A DNA stretch of 64,000 nucleotides from Ctena decussata (GCA_963989385.1 OZ022509.1:75290667-75354666); one strand, 5' to 3'. Counted from the first letter of the stretch, positions 11,333 to 23,410 are shown. The notes: generated by a model not told the origin, from the letters alone. Made by a program: numbers and translations.

Positions 11333-11344
11333 TCTTGAACTAGC
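11333..11344. repeat. Target-site duplication of element A (left; right copy at 17146-17157)
   Basis: TCTTGAACTAGC occurs immediately before the GC-rich 5' UTR of element A and again immediately after its CACTCAC tail. The 12-bp identity fixes both ends of the insertion. Confidence 0.9.
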
Positions 11345-11858
11345 ACCCCGAGCTGGTCCCGGGATAGAATAGGCCAGACGTATCCCTCTGCGTGACGTAA
11401 AAGGCAGTCTAAAAGGGGGCGGCTCGTTTGCCGTGAGATGCGACCCGTGTCGTTGGAAGAAGGGATCCTGGTGATTGAGTAGACTGCATACGACGTATCC
11501 AGTCTGCAACACATCACTTTGGCCCTGATTTCAACTAGACGGGAGGTCATATGGGCCCGAATATGATCAATCGGCTTTGTCGTGCCATGCCCTGGGAACC
11601 AACTTTACCTTTCTCTTCCAATCTTTGTATCATTCTGATACTGACCATGTGCCCATGAACCCTTATTCTCATCTTTTTTCATTCCTAGAAGGCGGCGGCT
11701 GAGGGGTCAATCGTGTAGGCATTCTGTCCTATCCGAGTATATCTTCAGTGTATCTCTAGCACTTGGAGTTTTGGATATCCACTCTATATAAGTGCTCCCT
11801 TGTTGGGCTCCACGGCGGGTGGAGAACACCGGAGATGAACTATTTTCTTTATCTTCTC

Positions 11859-13155
11859 ATGGCCCCCCCAACTTCAAACCCCAAAGCTTCTCAACATAAT
11901 TCGAAACGGCCACGTGACATGGACTCTGATGATCCATCAGAGAACGAGCTCAGTCAACCGACATCGTTTACTGCTTCTCCGCGCTTCTTGGTAATTCATT
12001 CTCAAGAAGAAAGGCAAATGTCCAGTCTTTCTCCATTCGTTATAGAGAAAGTTCTGCATGGCATGGCTGGTGTGCCAAAAAGTATTAAAAAATTACGATC
12101 TGGTGACCTCCTCGTGGAATACACGAACAAAAAGCAAATAGAAAGTCTATTACGCTTAGAACAGTTCCACGACCTGAAGGTAAAAGTGTCATTGCACAGC
12201 TCCCTCAATACAAGCAAGGGCGTTGTTCGCTGCCCCGACTTAAGGGGGGGTCAGCGAACAAGAGATCCTTGACAATATGAGGGAGCAGGGTGTAGTGGGA
12301 GTCCGCAGAATCAAGATTCGTCGAGACGGCTCCCTTAAGGACACTAATACCTTCGTCTTCACCTTCAACACGTCAGTCCTGCCGAAACAGTTGAAAATTG
12401 CCTTTCTTCGAGTCTCTGTCGATCCATACATTCCAAATCCTCTGCGCTGTTACCAGTGCCAGTTATTTGGTCACCATGAAGACAGATGTAAAAAGCTAAT
12501 GGTATGTAACAACTGTGGTGAAACCAAACACACAACTCATGATAAAGACTGTACAAATACAGCAAAATGTGTGAACTGTTCAGGAAACCACCCCGCCGAT
12601 TCGCGGCAATGTCAGGCCTGGAACACTGAGAAAGAAATTCTCAAAATCAAATACACCAGGAACATATCATTTCCAGAAGCGCGGAAAATCGTAGAAAGTT
12701 ACACAGCAGCGCCAGGTAAAAGTTATGCGAGCATCACGAAGACTGCTGGTGTCACGGTATCATGTATTGATGCTTCGACACAAACAGATCCTGTCCTTAT
12801 CACAGGAGCTCCACAGTCTTCGTCTTATAATGCAGCATCATCTGAAACTTCTACTGAAGCAAATCGTAGTCAAAAAGAAAAAGAAAAATCAGAAAAAGCA
12901 GACAGAAAGTTAGTACAAATTGTCCGTGACACACTTGTAAAACACGGAAATACTAACAAGAATACATTAAACAAGCCTCCTGACCCTAAACCAAAGGGAA
13001 AGGAGAAACATGTACTTGCATCGGACAGGCTGCCGAAAGGATCTACTGATCCGATTAAGCAGCATAATAAGTGGTCTGTCTTGGAAGATATGGAGGCAGA
13101 GGAATCTCCATCCTGTCTTCCAAAAGGAACACTTAACAGAATACCTACTTCATAA
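11859..13155 (+). pseudogene. Element A ORF1: gag-like RNA-binding protein (one frameshift)
   Basis: ORF1 proteins of this LINE group bind the element RNA. Start chosen at ATG 11859 (MAPPTSNPK); in-frame ATG 11835 is the alternative. The N-terminal part (SPRFLVIH ... FVIEKVLHGMAG ... SIKKLRSGDLLVEY) parallels element B. The frame shifts in a run of seven G at 12244-12250, where B has one base fewer, and resumes as VSEQEILDNM from 12252. Three zinc knuckles follow: CYQCQLFGHHEDRC, CNNCGETKHTTHDKDC and CVNCSGNHPADSRQC. The C-terminal third is Lys/Glu-rich and low in complexity. Without the extra G it would be about 430 residues. Confidence 0.9.
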
Positions 13156-13199
13156 GAATAGATCTAACCATTTTGCGCCATTTGACATAATTAACAATA

Positions 13200-16100
13200 A
13201 TGAAAAATAGAATTTTACAGTGGAATTGTCGAGGCTTAAAAGCCAACTATGAAGAAACGTTGCTCCTTCTTAAGGATTATGAGCCTGCTGCTCTGTGTCT
13301 TCAAGAAACACATCTAAAAGATACAGATAACATTTCCATTAAAAATTACAGCTCTTTCCATACTTTTTCAATAAACAATGAGAGAGCCGCTGGCGGTGTC
13401 TCTATCTTTGTTAATAATAATGCTCCTCATAGTCAAATACCTTTACGCACGAATTTACAAGCCGTTGCAGTTAGTATAACTCTCCATCGCGTGGTCACTA
13501 TTTGTTCTATATATATTCCTCCAAATTCCAGATTATCTCTCAAAGACCTTGATGATCTTGTTCCGCAAGTACCTTCTCCCTACATACTATAAGGAGACTT
13601 TAATGGTCATAATATCCTTTGGGGTTCCAAAGATATTAATGACAAAGGCAGAATAATTGAAAATTTTATTGATAACCACGGACTTTGTCTATATAACACT
13701 AAAACTCCTACATATCTTCATCCAGCCACTGGTTCTTATACTTCATTAGACCTCGCCATTTGCTATCCCACTCTTCTTTTAGATTATGACTGGAAAGTTC
13801 ATGATGATCTGTGTGGGAGTGATCACTTTCCAATTTTTCTTAATAACATTGGTCCAGATATTGATGAACCTGTTTCAAGATGGAAATTAAATAAAGCTAA
13901 CTGGACCCAATTTCAAACCCTTTGTGAAACTCGACTTCTTCAAGACACCCTGCAGGAGGCTGATGATCCGATTGAGTCATTTGCATCTATTCTTATTAAA
14001 ATAGCCGAAGAAACTATTCCAAAAACATCAATAAAATCCAAAAAGATCAAAAAGCCATGGTTTACTGATGATTGCAAATCTGCTGTTAAAAAACGAAAAG
14101 GAGCGCTGCGACAATTCAATGATCGTCCAACACATGACAATTTAAATAATTATCGAATTTTCCGTGCAAAAGCTCGTCGAACTATTAAAGAAACAAAGAA
14201 GAAGTCTTGGAAACAATATGTTTCCAAATTAAATTCTCGAACTTCAATAAAGAAAGTATGGGACATGGTTCGTAAGATTCAGGGAAAAGGAAAATCTAGC
14301 TCACTGGGACACTTAAATGTAAAAAATTCTAAAGTTACTTCCAAAAAAGATATTTCTAATACCCTTGCTGACGCTTTCTCGAAAAATTCTTCTTCTGAAA
14401 ATTATAGTCAAACATTCAAAAATATTAAAAAACAAAAGGAAAAACAGAACTTAAAATTTTCATCCAACAACACAGAAACTTATAATCAATCTTTTTCTCT
14501 TGCGGAACTTGAAGATGCCCTTTCAAAGGCCCATGATTCATCTCCGGGGCCTGATGATATCCATTACCAGTTTTTGAAACATCTTCCAGACTCTTCTCTT
14601 TCGATTCTTTTGAAAACATTCAATGACATTTGGGAAACTGGTAATGTGCCAAAGTGTTGGAAAGAAGCTACAATAATCCCTATACCAAAACCTGGAAAAG
14701 ATAATACGAACCCAAACAATTATCGTCCTATTGCTTTAACGAGCTGCATATGTAAAACATTGGAGCGAATGATCAATGAAAGACTCGTTTGGTACCTTGA
14801 AACAAATAATATTATTACAGAATTTCAGAGTGGTTTCAGGCACCAACGCAGTACTAATGATCACTTGGTTAGATTAGAAACCTTTATACGTGAAGCCTTC
14901 ATCAAGAAGGAGCACTTAGTTGCTGTCTTCTTTGATTGAGAGAAGGCTTACGATACAACTTGGAAGTATGGTATAATGAATGATTTACATGAAATAGGCC
15001 TCAAAGGCCGTTTACCGATATTCGTTCAAAATTTCTTATCTAACAGAGAATTCAAAGTACGAGTAGGTTCAACTTTGTCTGATGTGCACAATCAAGAAGA
15101 AGGTGTACCACAAGGAAGCATTTTGTCTGTTACTCTTTTCAGTCTTAAAATAAACAATATTGTAAAGTGTCTTAATCCTGGTGTTGACTGTTCGTTATAT
15201 GTAGATGACTTTTTGATCTGCTATCGGTCAAAAAATATGCATACCATTGAACGTAAACTTCAACAAAATCTTAACAGAATTCAAACGTGGGCGACTGAAA
15301 ATGGATTCAAATTCTCTAAGTCTAAGACAGTTTGCATGCATTTCTGTCACCTTCGCAAAGCACATGATGATCCAGTCCTTAACCTGGACGGAACCCCTAT
15401 TCCTGTAGTTGAAGAAAATAAATTTTTGGGTGTTATCTTTGACCGAAAACTCTCATTTATTCCGCATATTAAACAACTAAAAGCGAAATGTCAAAAGGCG
15501 TTGAACCTACTACGAGTTGTTGCCCACACTGACTGGGGAGCAGATCGCAAAGTTTTACTTAATCTTTATAGGACAATTATACGATCCAAACTTGACTATG
15601 GTTCAATTATCTATGGATCTGCAAGAAAGTCTTATCTGGAAATGCTCGATCCAATTCATCATCAGGGACTCAGACTCGCTTTGGGAGCTTTTAGAACTTC
15701 TCCTTCGGAGAGTCTCTTAGCAGAGGCAAATGAACCATCACTTTATAACAGACGTCTTAAACTCTCTTTGCAGTATGCCCTTAAATTGAAATCAAATCCA
15801 TCAAATCCAACGTATGAAACTGTTTTTCGGCCCCAATATAAAACACTATTTGAGAATAAACCAAACATGATTCCTTCCTTTGGCATTAGAATTGCCTCTG
15901 AATTTGAAAATATGAATTTAAATTTAGACAGTATTGAACAGTTCAAAGTTCCAGATGTACCACCTTGGACATTTACTCAGCCACATGTTCTATTTTCTTT
16001 GCATAGTGATAAAAAATCTCAAACCGATCCTCTTGTGTTTCGAACTAAATTTAATGAACTGCTTTCTGACTTTTCTAACTATGAGACTTTATATACTGAT

Positions 16101-16880
16101 GGTTCAAAGGATGGCGTCACAGCTGCGTCTGCTTGTGTCGCTCCATCCGAAACATACAAATGTAGACTACCTGATAATGCCTCTATCTTTTCAGCGGAGA
16201 TTAAAGCTGTTGATTTAGCCTTGGATCACATTGCACAGTCTCGGAATACAGATTTTATCATCTTTTCTGATTCCCTCTCTGTTCTGCAATCCCTAAATAA
16301 TCGCCATGTTGAAAACCCTCTTCTTTTGGATATCCTTTTGAAACATAATGACTTAGCTGAGCTGAACAATATTGTATTTTGTTGGCTTCCCAGTCACGTT
16401 GGGATAAAAGGCAATGAAAAGGCCGACATTGCTGCAAAATCGGCATTAGCTCTTCATATTTCTGATCTTAAAATTCCTTACACTGATATTAAACCTTGCA
16501 TAAATACCTATCTTCATGATAAGTGGCAGATATCTTGGAATGCTGCTGTCTTGAATAAACTACATTCTATCAAGCCTTCTCTTGGGGAATGGCAACCATC
16601 TTATAGAATTGATCGTAAGGAAGAAGTAACTTTGGCTCGACTTAGAATCGGCCATACTTTTATTACTCATTCGTTTCTGTTGAAAGGCGAGGATCCGCCT
16701 ATGTGCATTCCTTGCCAGGAACCTTTTAGTGTAAAACACTTTCTCTTAGATTGCGCGGAGTTTCGTGTTATGCGTTCTAGGTTTTTCCGTGTCAACAGTA
16801 TCAAACAACTGTTTGACACGGTTGAACCAGTGAAAATCTTTTCTTTCTTAAAAGAGATCGGCATATATCGTAAAATATAG
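13200..16880 (+). pseudogene. Element A ORF2: endonuclease / reverse transcriptase / RNase H (two stop codons)
   Basis: One continuous frame of about 1,226 codons, broken only by TAA at 13590-13592 and TGA at 14937-14939. Each sits where element B has a TTA or TTG leucine codon. Order: APE endonuclease (WNCRGL near residue 7, LQETH, GDFNGHN straddling the first stop, SDHFPI), RT (PIPKPGKDN, NYRPIALTSCICK, FFD*EKAYD with the second stop, GVPQGSI, YVDDF near residue 667), RNase H (YTDGSKDG, SAEIKAVDLALD, FSDSLSVL, LPSHVGIKGNEKAD), then CIPCQEPFSVKHFLLDC as C-terminal zinc motif. The ATG at 13200 lies 44 bp after the ORF1 stop. Dead as read, but minimally so. Confidence 0.95.
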
Positions 16881-17157
16881 TTTAAATAAGTCGAGGTATT
16901 TTTACAACTATTGTTTTAAATTTGTGTTTACTCATCTCGCTGGTCGAGAGTTCGTTTTATTTTGTCAGTCTTAAGATAGCCGTTGATCGGCGTGTTTTAC
17001 CACATACCCGACTTCATTCATTTTTATACTGCACTTATTTCTGACCTTATGCATATAACACGTATCTTTTTGTAGCGTTTTCGGCGCGAAATAGCCTTTT
17101 TGTGCTGATGTGCCGTAAAACACATATCACTCACTCATCACTCACTCTTGAACTAGC

Positions 17158-18108
17158 GGACTTTTGCTTATTTATTTATAAAAAATACAATGTATAAAAG
17201 TATTCGTTCTGGCTGTCAGAGATCCGTAAACTACGTAATGATAAATTCCCAACCGATTTAGCAGAAATAACCAAATTATGTTGAAAAATAGATAATTAAG
17301 TCAAATTCAGAACGGCCACTTCAAAGAGGGGTAATTAAGATAAAAAAAATCCCCCCAAACAGAAGAATATTGCGTAAAACAAGGGCCAAAAACTCAGTCT
17401 AAGCTAACACCTGATTGGCCTAGCATAGTAGTATGCAGAACCTTTCCAGTGTTACTGGTGCTTGAATGTTTGTTTGTTTGTTTGTTAATCCCCTTTGTTC
17501 TTCTAATCTGGGGATTATCCCCTTCCCCTTTTATATAAGCAAATTTTGTCATTTGTTTACAATTAACACGAAAATAGTGCTACAGCGGTGGGTGTGAAAT
17601 GTAAATAAACTTCGGAAACTGAAAAGGATGTCAAGGAATGCGAATGAAGATTAATCATCTTACTTACATGAGAGATAATATTGTCATTCCACAGCTCGCT
17701 CTCTATTAGGACTTACGCAAGTGTATAATGCTCTGATTTTCTGATAATACGGGTACACTTTCATAGCGTGAAATTTAAAAGGTTTAATATACGAAAGAAT
17801 AGTCTGCAAATGCCTGTAGTCACTTTTTGTTAAACCGTTTAACATCGACAAATACAGTGAGCAGCAATAGGACGTCATGTTTTTTTATTAACGCTGTTGC
17901 TGCTCGTGCATGAACACTTCCTATCTCAGATTTTACCTTATTACGGACTTCAATTCGAAAGCGCGTTAGCACACGGGAATAATGATAAAAGTTTAGATCC
18001 TTTAAGAGCAAAGAAAACATTCATAAGTAAGAAGGAAGCTGCTCCAATTTTTGTCCGCAACCGACAGTTCAATTAGAAGACAGTGAGGCGTTAACAACAA
18101 ACAAATAA
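17158..18108. other. No gene recognised; (TTTG)n microsatellite
   Basis: AT-rich. A (GTTT)n tract lies at about 17468-17490. The short open frames here have no recognisable motifs. Confidence 0.45.
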
Positions 18109-18651
18109 ATGAGCGGCAGACAAGACAATGGCACGACATGTGATGGTGGCGAACGCCCGACGTCAAATAGCGACAATAGCGTCCTTCCAATTTCGACTAC
18201 TGATGATGTAGGGGAGACAGACAGCACAGGAATATCAGACAGCAATACCCCCATGCCTCATACTGGTCGTGCTAGTACTGTTAAAAATTGGTTTGAGGAG
18301 TCGCTTTTGAAATTTGTAACGCCGTCAAGTATTTCCCTGATTGGCATGAACAATTGTGGTAAGAGTTCATATATTAGACAAATGTTGGAGCAAGCGGACG
18401 GCGTGTTCACTGAGCCGCCATCGCGCGTGATCTATTGTTATAAAGTGTTTCAGAGGCTGTTTACCGAAATGACCGACACGGTACCGACTATCAATTTCTA
18501 CCAGGGTTTACCCGACAGGGCCACCATAGAATCTTTTGGCCAGTAAGGAAAAGCATTTGATGTTGATTTTAGACGATCTGTACCAAGAACTGATACAGAG
18601 TAGGGCAGTGTGCGATCTTACCATCATGCTAAGTCATCATCTAAATATGAA
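18109..18651 (+). pseudogene. Polinton/adintovirus-type packaging ATPase, N-terminal part
   Basis: FtsK-HerA-type ATPases of Polintons and related viruses power genome packaging. The ATG at 18109 opens a Ser/Thr-rich leader, then SISLIGMNNCGKSSYIRQML, a Walker A P-loop (GxxxxGKS), then PSRVIYCYKVFQ and INFYQGLPD, both typical of this family. The frame ends at TAA 18544-18546. One base out of frame the protein resumes with LMLILDDLYQE (Walker B, with the DD pair) and LSHHLNMN, which fits the conserved serine-His-His sensor region. It is then cut off by the repeat at 18652. A single inserted base explains the shift. Family assignment rests on motif order, not a search. Confidence 0.72.
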
Positions 18652-18905
18652 TTTAAAGAGTAACTACACTTCAGGAACTGACTGAATCAGATTCCAAATC
18701 CTATCCCCAACATCAAAGGGAAAGATTGACAAAGACATCCCAACAAACAATAAAATACAAGTGATAAGCCGAGTCAGCAGCTCTTTCCCAAATAGTTGGC
18801 AACTCAGTTATCTTTACTGAACTAAATAACTTAGACCAACAGAAGGGTTACTCTTTACATTTACAACAGACTAAGCAAATTATACGAAAAACATTTAACA
18901 ACTAT
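18652..18905. repeat. Family Q repeat, copy 2, interrupting the ATPase remnant
   Basis: Closely matches 9229-9470. It starts exactly where ATPase coding similarity stops, so it is probably an insertion. Ends AAAGAGTAAC / GTTACTCTTT (about 18655 and 18858) form a short inverted repeat, but similarity to copy 1 continues beyond to about 18905. Confidence 0.65.
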
Positions 18906-18986
18906 AAGCTGTATAATGACGTCGCACAATATTTTTATGTGTGCCAAGTATTCTAAGACTACCTCTACAAACTAACACTATATAGG

Positions 18987-20003
18987 TTAACTCGCCCTTA
19001 AGTCGAACAAATGAAACTGATAATATTAATATTTCAGCTTGGTGGGTCATTACCTGTTAAGATACCAAACGTTACCTTAATCTATGAACAATATGCATAA
19101 AAGACTCCCAAATATAAAACATGCATTATTGTACGACTAGCTGTCGTTGCAACGCATCCCTCTCGAACTGTTTCTAAATTCCATAATTTTGATTTTTATA
19201 AATTTTGTAAAATACTTAATATCATGTAGCAAAAAGGACCCTAGTTTATGAATTTTAACATTTTTGTTAAAGTAATCCATGGCTTCTCAATTCTCAAAAA
19301 GATAAATATTTATTGGTCAAAATAAGTAAAATCAACAAAAGTTTTAACAATTAACACAAAGCTATGCTTTGTCATTGAGTCGAACACCGATTCGCCCTGA
19401 AGTCGAACACGGTCATATAGTTTCAGAGACGGTTTATTCACTGTATTACTAGCAAATACATTCAGTCACAGACTAAATGCACAAACATATCTTCCTCCTT
19501 TCTTTTACGCATGCAATAAGGGTCTACGCTTATCACAAATGAAATAGCACACATGGTAACATAGCCCCTTAAACGAATGTTTTTCTATATGCACCGGGAG
19601 TCACAGAGTGGATTTATCTGCATTTACGTACATTGCTGTTTGTCGCATTATCTGTAAAAGAGTGCTTTAATTTGACATCAAACAAAATGATTTTAAGATA
19701 TGTAATTTAAAAAATGCGCATTTTCTGGATATCACAGATCCTACATGAGGTTGTCCTATAATGGCTGGATCAGTAGTCTGTGCGATTCAGGGGCAAGTCT
19801 GTTCGACTTAAGGGCTAATTTGGGTAGGTGGATAAAACCCCTTGTTATTCCCTTATTTTAAGAAGTATGGCTAAACAGTAGCAGCTTCTTGGCGCTTGGA
19901 AAGCTGCGCTGGCTGTTGCATTACCCAAACACGGTGTGGGTCAATAGCCAGGGTTTGTAAGCGCAATACAATACAAAAGGTGTTCGACTCAAGGGCGAAC
20001 TTC
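18987..20003. mobile_element. Inverted-repeat element with CGCCCTTAAGTCGAAC ends
   Basis: Left end CTCGCCCTTAAGTCGAAC at about 18987; right end is the complement GTTCGACTCAAGGGCGAAC at about 19982-20000. The same motif recurs inside at about 19379-19411 (two direct copies) and about 19799 (inverted). It lies inside the ATPase remnant, between its two pieces. The interior is AT-rich with no transposase. A related element is at 37408-38908. Confidence 0.65.
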
Positions 20004-20009
20004 CCTACT

Positions 20010-20233
20010 GCTGTTTACCATTCGAAACCGATTACAGCTGTCAGTTTTAGGGACTCAGCTTTTCTGTCAAAAAGGAAAAGCGAAAATTTTTATGAAAGTA
20101 TGGTCACAAGTGAAAATAACTTTAATCCACTGATACAGTAATAGACAATAGCCCCAAGTCAACGAACAGACAATACATGCTTCGTTCAAGAGTAGTACCT
20201 GGCGAATTCCCCGTTATTTACGAGATAAACTGA
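20010..20233 (+). pseudogene. Polinton-type packaging ATPase, C-terminal part
   Basis: After the inserted repeats, a frame reads SENFYESMVTSENNF to about 20140. Another then gives IDNSPKSTNRQYMLRSR and VVPGEFPVIYEIN before TGA at 20231-20233. This fits the C-terminal end of Polinton ATPases, where a DxxP block is followed by an LR...PGE segment. One frameshift is needed near 20138. The link to the N-terminal piece at 18109 is inferred from order, strand and family. Confidence 0.5.
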
Positions 20234-20592
20234 TCTCATACAGTAGCTGTTTTGTCATGTTAATAGACGGTGTATAGATGGACCGGGTGGAAAGACATTT
20301 GTATTTTCTGAGATATATAGGTTCGATTGTTAATTGCAATCTGCGTAGATACTTGCTAGAGAAAGCCTCGGTAGATGAGACAATAGCTCTGAGATCGCCT
20401 TCAACACCCTAGGCGGCGTATTCACGCTGACTGACTCTGAACTGACGGCCTTACAGCGACATAAAACTTGTTTTGAGGACACTGGCTGCAAAACATTTTC
20501 AAGTCAGTGAAAAGAGGGCCGCTTTAGTCAAAAACAGTGTTGCGGTTAAGCATCTTTTGACTGATTTTTTCGACATTATCAGTGTAGTAACA

Positions 20593-21195
20593 ATGGAGGT
20601 AGAGGGAGTTCGGAAACTTATTGTGATACCACAGACTCAGCACCAGCAGCTTATTCAGAATCAGAAGAGAACGACGAGCTCAGTGACGTCCAAGGACAAA
20701 AAAGAAGTTGAACATAACGAGTCGGGTGTTTGTCATTCTCCTGACAATCCCGGATCATCAGTTGTTCCTTATGACTCTGCATCTTCTCAAAATGGAATCG
20801 TATATGGGAGCTTCGACGAGAAATTCGGGGACACGGAGACAAAAAATTTGCAGACCCTACGCTGTAGTTTTCCTAGACCGCTTATGATGAAGATGCAACT
20901 ATTGTTTCTGCTTATAGTAAGCTTTGATAGTGACATAATTAACTTTACACCGAAGGGCAATGTGATTAGCCGCGGCCAGCTCCTAGATTCAAACTCAAAC
21001 ATTTTGGATTTACTTCTGGGCTCTGTTACTGACCAGTTAACGGAAGTGCCCACTGGACTAAAAACCTTCATGCAAGCTCTGCGGGACATCAACGTTCCAT
21101 CAAACTTTTACATAGTGGACACACTGTCAGAAAATGGCGTAATGAAAAGCATCGTTCAGCAAAGGGGCGATGAAGGCCATACTGACTCTTTGTGA
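20593..21195 (+). CDS. Polinton-associated protein of unknown function (candidate)
   Basis: About 200 codons if started at ATG 20593 (MEVEGVRKLIVIPQTQHQQL). That start resembles Polinton-associated proteins that open with a short hydrophobic strand and a Gln-rich stretch; an in-frame ATG at 20473 would add 40 residues without such character. The middle is polar and low in complexity. The C-terminal part (FTPKGNVISRGQ...SNILDLLLGSV...PTGLKTFMQALRDINVPSNF) matches a recurring pattern in these proteins: a GNV/G turn, an SNI-DLL helix, and a closing F..AL...NVP helix. It lies 360 bp after the ATPase stop on the same strand, as expected for a gene of the same element. Function unknown; it may be a fossil that is still open. 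Confidence 0.5.
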   Translation: MEVEGVRKLIVIPQTQHQQLIQNQKRTTSSVTSKDKKEVEHNESGVCHSPDNPGSSVVPYDSASSQNGIVYGSFDEKFGDTETKNLQTLRCSFPRPLMMKMQLLFLLIVSFDSDIINFTPKGNVISRGQLLDSNSNILDLLLGSVTDQLTEVPTGLKTFMQALRDINVPSNFYIVDTLSENGVMKSIVQQRGDEGHTDSL

Positions 21196-21364
21196 CACGG
21201 GACTGTAGATTACTGTATTTCAATCAAATTTTGTAAAATGATGTTTGTATAAAAGTGACGCTTCACTTTCATTTGTGTTTGTTTTAAGCCTGTTACTATA
21301 AATCGGGATAATTCGTAAAGCTGTGTTTTTCGCAGAGTTAAGCTGTGTTTTTAGTAGACCAGAG

Positions 21365-21620
21365 CTAAAACAATAGTTTGAAATCATTGATTGGTTGCGA
21401 AAACCAACATTGCCAATATTTCCCGATTTAAAGTATGAATCTCCTTTTCGAACACCAATGTTCAAAACCACGACACTGGGATCAGTTCAGACTAAGATCA
21501 TACTGTGCATCAGTCTGGTCAGAGTCTTCACTGCCCGACCTGTTGAGCGCTCGTAGCAGCTGATCCCATGGCCTTCGCAAAGGGAAAAAACTTAAATCCC
21601 ACAGGTAGCAGATTATTTTC
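21365..21620 (+). repeat. Dispersed repeat related to the 46.2-46.7 kb tandem pair
   Basis: GGTTGCGAAAACCAAC, ATTTAAAGTATGAATCT and GACTAAGATCATACTGTG recur in the same order at 46250-46440 and 46465-46655. Unknown type. Confidence 0.6.
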
Positions 21621-21631
21621 TTTATCCAATT

Positions 21632-21780
21632 ACATTGTAGGGCAAGGGCCTACTGTGATTGCAGACGGTGCGGGTGGGGGTTGTTTAGACATTTTTTCTC
21701 TCGTCTGTCATTTCCTGTCCGATATAGACTGAAATACTGTCTCAAAGGGCCGTTAAACCCAAAAGAACCAATCAATCAAT
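21632..21780 (+). repeat. Family R repeat, copy 5 (5'-truncated)
   Basis: Starts inside the core (GGCAAGGGCCTACTG) directly after another repeat and keeps the hairpin block and CAATCAATC tail. Confidence 0.7.
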
Positions 21781-21783
21781 CTT

Positions 21784-21981
21784 TAACCCATTAATGCCTA
21801 GTGTCTCATAAAAATGGACATTTGGTAGACCCAGAAAAGACGCGGCGTCTGATCTGGGTCTACAATTTTTTCATTCAAAACTATTTAAAACTGCAAAGAA
21901 TACATCTTAACTAAGAAAATAGAATTGCCCAACCCATGAGATGGACAAGTCCACTTTGGGACATTAGGTATGAATGGGTTG
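21784..21981. mobile_element. MITE with AACCCATTAATGCC termini (uninterrupted copy)
   Basis: About 200 bp. Left end AACCCATTAATGCCTAGTGTC is mirrored by GACATTAGGTATGAATGGGTT. It is the unoccupied relative of the MITE at 46670-52994, which carries a SINE and a LINE, and so serves as a reference for that nest. Confidence 0.7.
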
Positions 21982-22063
21982 AAAAAAAGATTCCTCTTTT
22001 ACTAAGGAAGCGAAATCCATTTCGGGTGGATTTTCATTAAACTTTCATGTGGGTCGTTTCACC

Positions 22064-22250
22064 TTAGGGGGTGGTCGGGTGGTACGATGGTGCTGCATGT
22101 AACTTCCAGTGCCGGGTCCACCTGATTTGGATAATAGTAGGGCAATGGCCTACTGTGCTTGCAGTGGGTGCGGGTTGTTTGGACATATTTTCTCTCTCGT
22201 CTTATGTTTTCTCCGATAAATAACGAAACTGTCTCGAAATAATCATTGAA
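22064..22250 (+). repeat. Family R repeat, copy 6
   Basis: Head and core are present; the 3' hairpin block is degraded. Confidence 0.65.
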
Positions 22251-22465
22251 TATGGAACTCAGCTTTTCCAGCAAAATAACATATTAACATCAAAATACCG
22301 TATTTATCCCAAATAGTCGGACATCTTGACTCTGTGAACAGCGCATACCCAGATCAGTCTAATCAGAGTTTATCTGTCCCTTGAGAAGGCAAATGCGCCG
22401 ATGATAAAATCCATTAAAAATGGTTAAGATGCCTGAGCATGTAGGAAAATATGATAAAGTCAGTT

Positions 22466-22734
22466 TTATAACTTCTCATCAACAGCATACAGCACTACCG
22501 ATTCCAATGAGTCAGAACGCCGTCTGCGAGGACTGTGTGGAGCTTTCCTTAAAACGTATGTCCGCTGGGGCTTTTCATCAGTTGATGTAACTTCCGGGAC
22601 CTGCAGTTGTCGCTGCTGCCGTGCTCTTCTTTCGAGACGAATTGTAACAATTACGCCAACAAGCCCGCAACTGCATATTAGTATTCCAACTCCAACTATA
22701 ACCCACCACTCTCTAAGTGCAGCTACAGGTTTTA
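22466..22734 (-). CDS. Terminal exon of a host single-pass membrane protein
   Basis: Candidate last exon read on the minus strand. A strong splice acceptor (TTTTTCGTTCTTTCAG) ends at 22735. The exon starts in phase 1 and encodes KPVAALREWW, one hydrophobic membrane-spanning segment (VIVGVGILICSCGLVGVIVTI), a basic stop-transfer RLERRARQQR, and a cytoplasmic tail with RTYVLRKAPHSPRRRRSDS, ending DEKL and a stop at 22466. A paralogous exon lies at 54496-54690. An upstream exon ending in phase 1 at 23457 would join in frame. Function unknown; a cell-surface receptor or membrane-anchored enzyme would fit. Confidence 0.7.
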
Positions 22735-23410
22735 CTGAAAGAACGAAAAACAATGCATAAAATTATTGCAGTGACATCCAATATTTTCAATAAAGTTCGC
22801 TTCAGAGCAGCACCCTTACGAAAAGGGAGGCAAATATGTTTAGATCACAAATTTTTCTGGGATATTTAGGCTGGCCGTAGTGTAGAGGGAAAAGACACTG
22901 TGTGTCAACTAAGGCCTCTTTGCTAATTTTATAACCTATTCGTGTATTTGGTTTAAACAATATTTTATTTACTACACACTACATGGTTACAAAACAGTAC
23001 AATATACAATATGGTACAGGATCTGACGGTAAGCGAAACGCTTTTATGAATATTCATGTATTTAAACTAGTATATGGTTGGTATAACATGTGCGTTTCTT
23101 CACTTTCGCAACCGAGAGGCTGAGGCGCGACAGTCACATGACGAAAATAACCGAACCACATTTTCCCGTGACAAGTCGGTCTTTTTGAAGTTCTTAAAAG
23201 AGAGTTCTGCTGCCACTTAGGCAGTCACTCGCGGCATCGGAATGCAAGCCGGCATCGGAATGCCTTTGAAGCCAGGTGTGTCGCAGACTAAATTACATAA
23301 CTGTCTGAGCAAGGACAGTTAATCATCATCATTCGTTTCGGTAACTTAATATAAAAGTTATATCATCAGTTTTTGTTTACTGTAAGGAGAATGATAATAA
23401 ATATTCATTT
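22735..23410. other. Probable intron sequence; nothing recognised
   Basis: Lies between the terminal membrane exon and the next candidate minus-strand exon. AT-rich, without identifiable repeats apart from short simple tracts. Confidence 0.4.

Larger units (their letters stand above)
11345..17145 (+). mobile_element. Full-length I/Nimb-like non-LTR retrotransposon, element A
   Basis: A 5.8 kb LINE bounded by a perfect 12-bp target-site duplication. It has a ~510 bp 5' UTR collinear with that of element B (shared blocks such as GAAGGGATCCTGG, TTTGGCCCTGATTTC and CCCTTGTTGGGCTCCA), ORF1 (11859-13155), ORF2 (13200-16880), a ~260 bp 3' UTR and a (CACT)n-type tail. ORF1 with CCHC knuckles plus ORF2 with endonuclease, RT and RNase H is the domain set of the I superfamily; the Nimb clade is known from molluscs. 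Clade placement is inference. It is a different subfamily from B and C: the coding regions align throughout but the 3' UTRs are unrelated. Confidence 0.93.
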
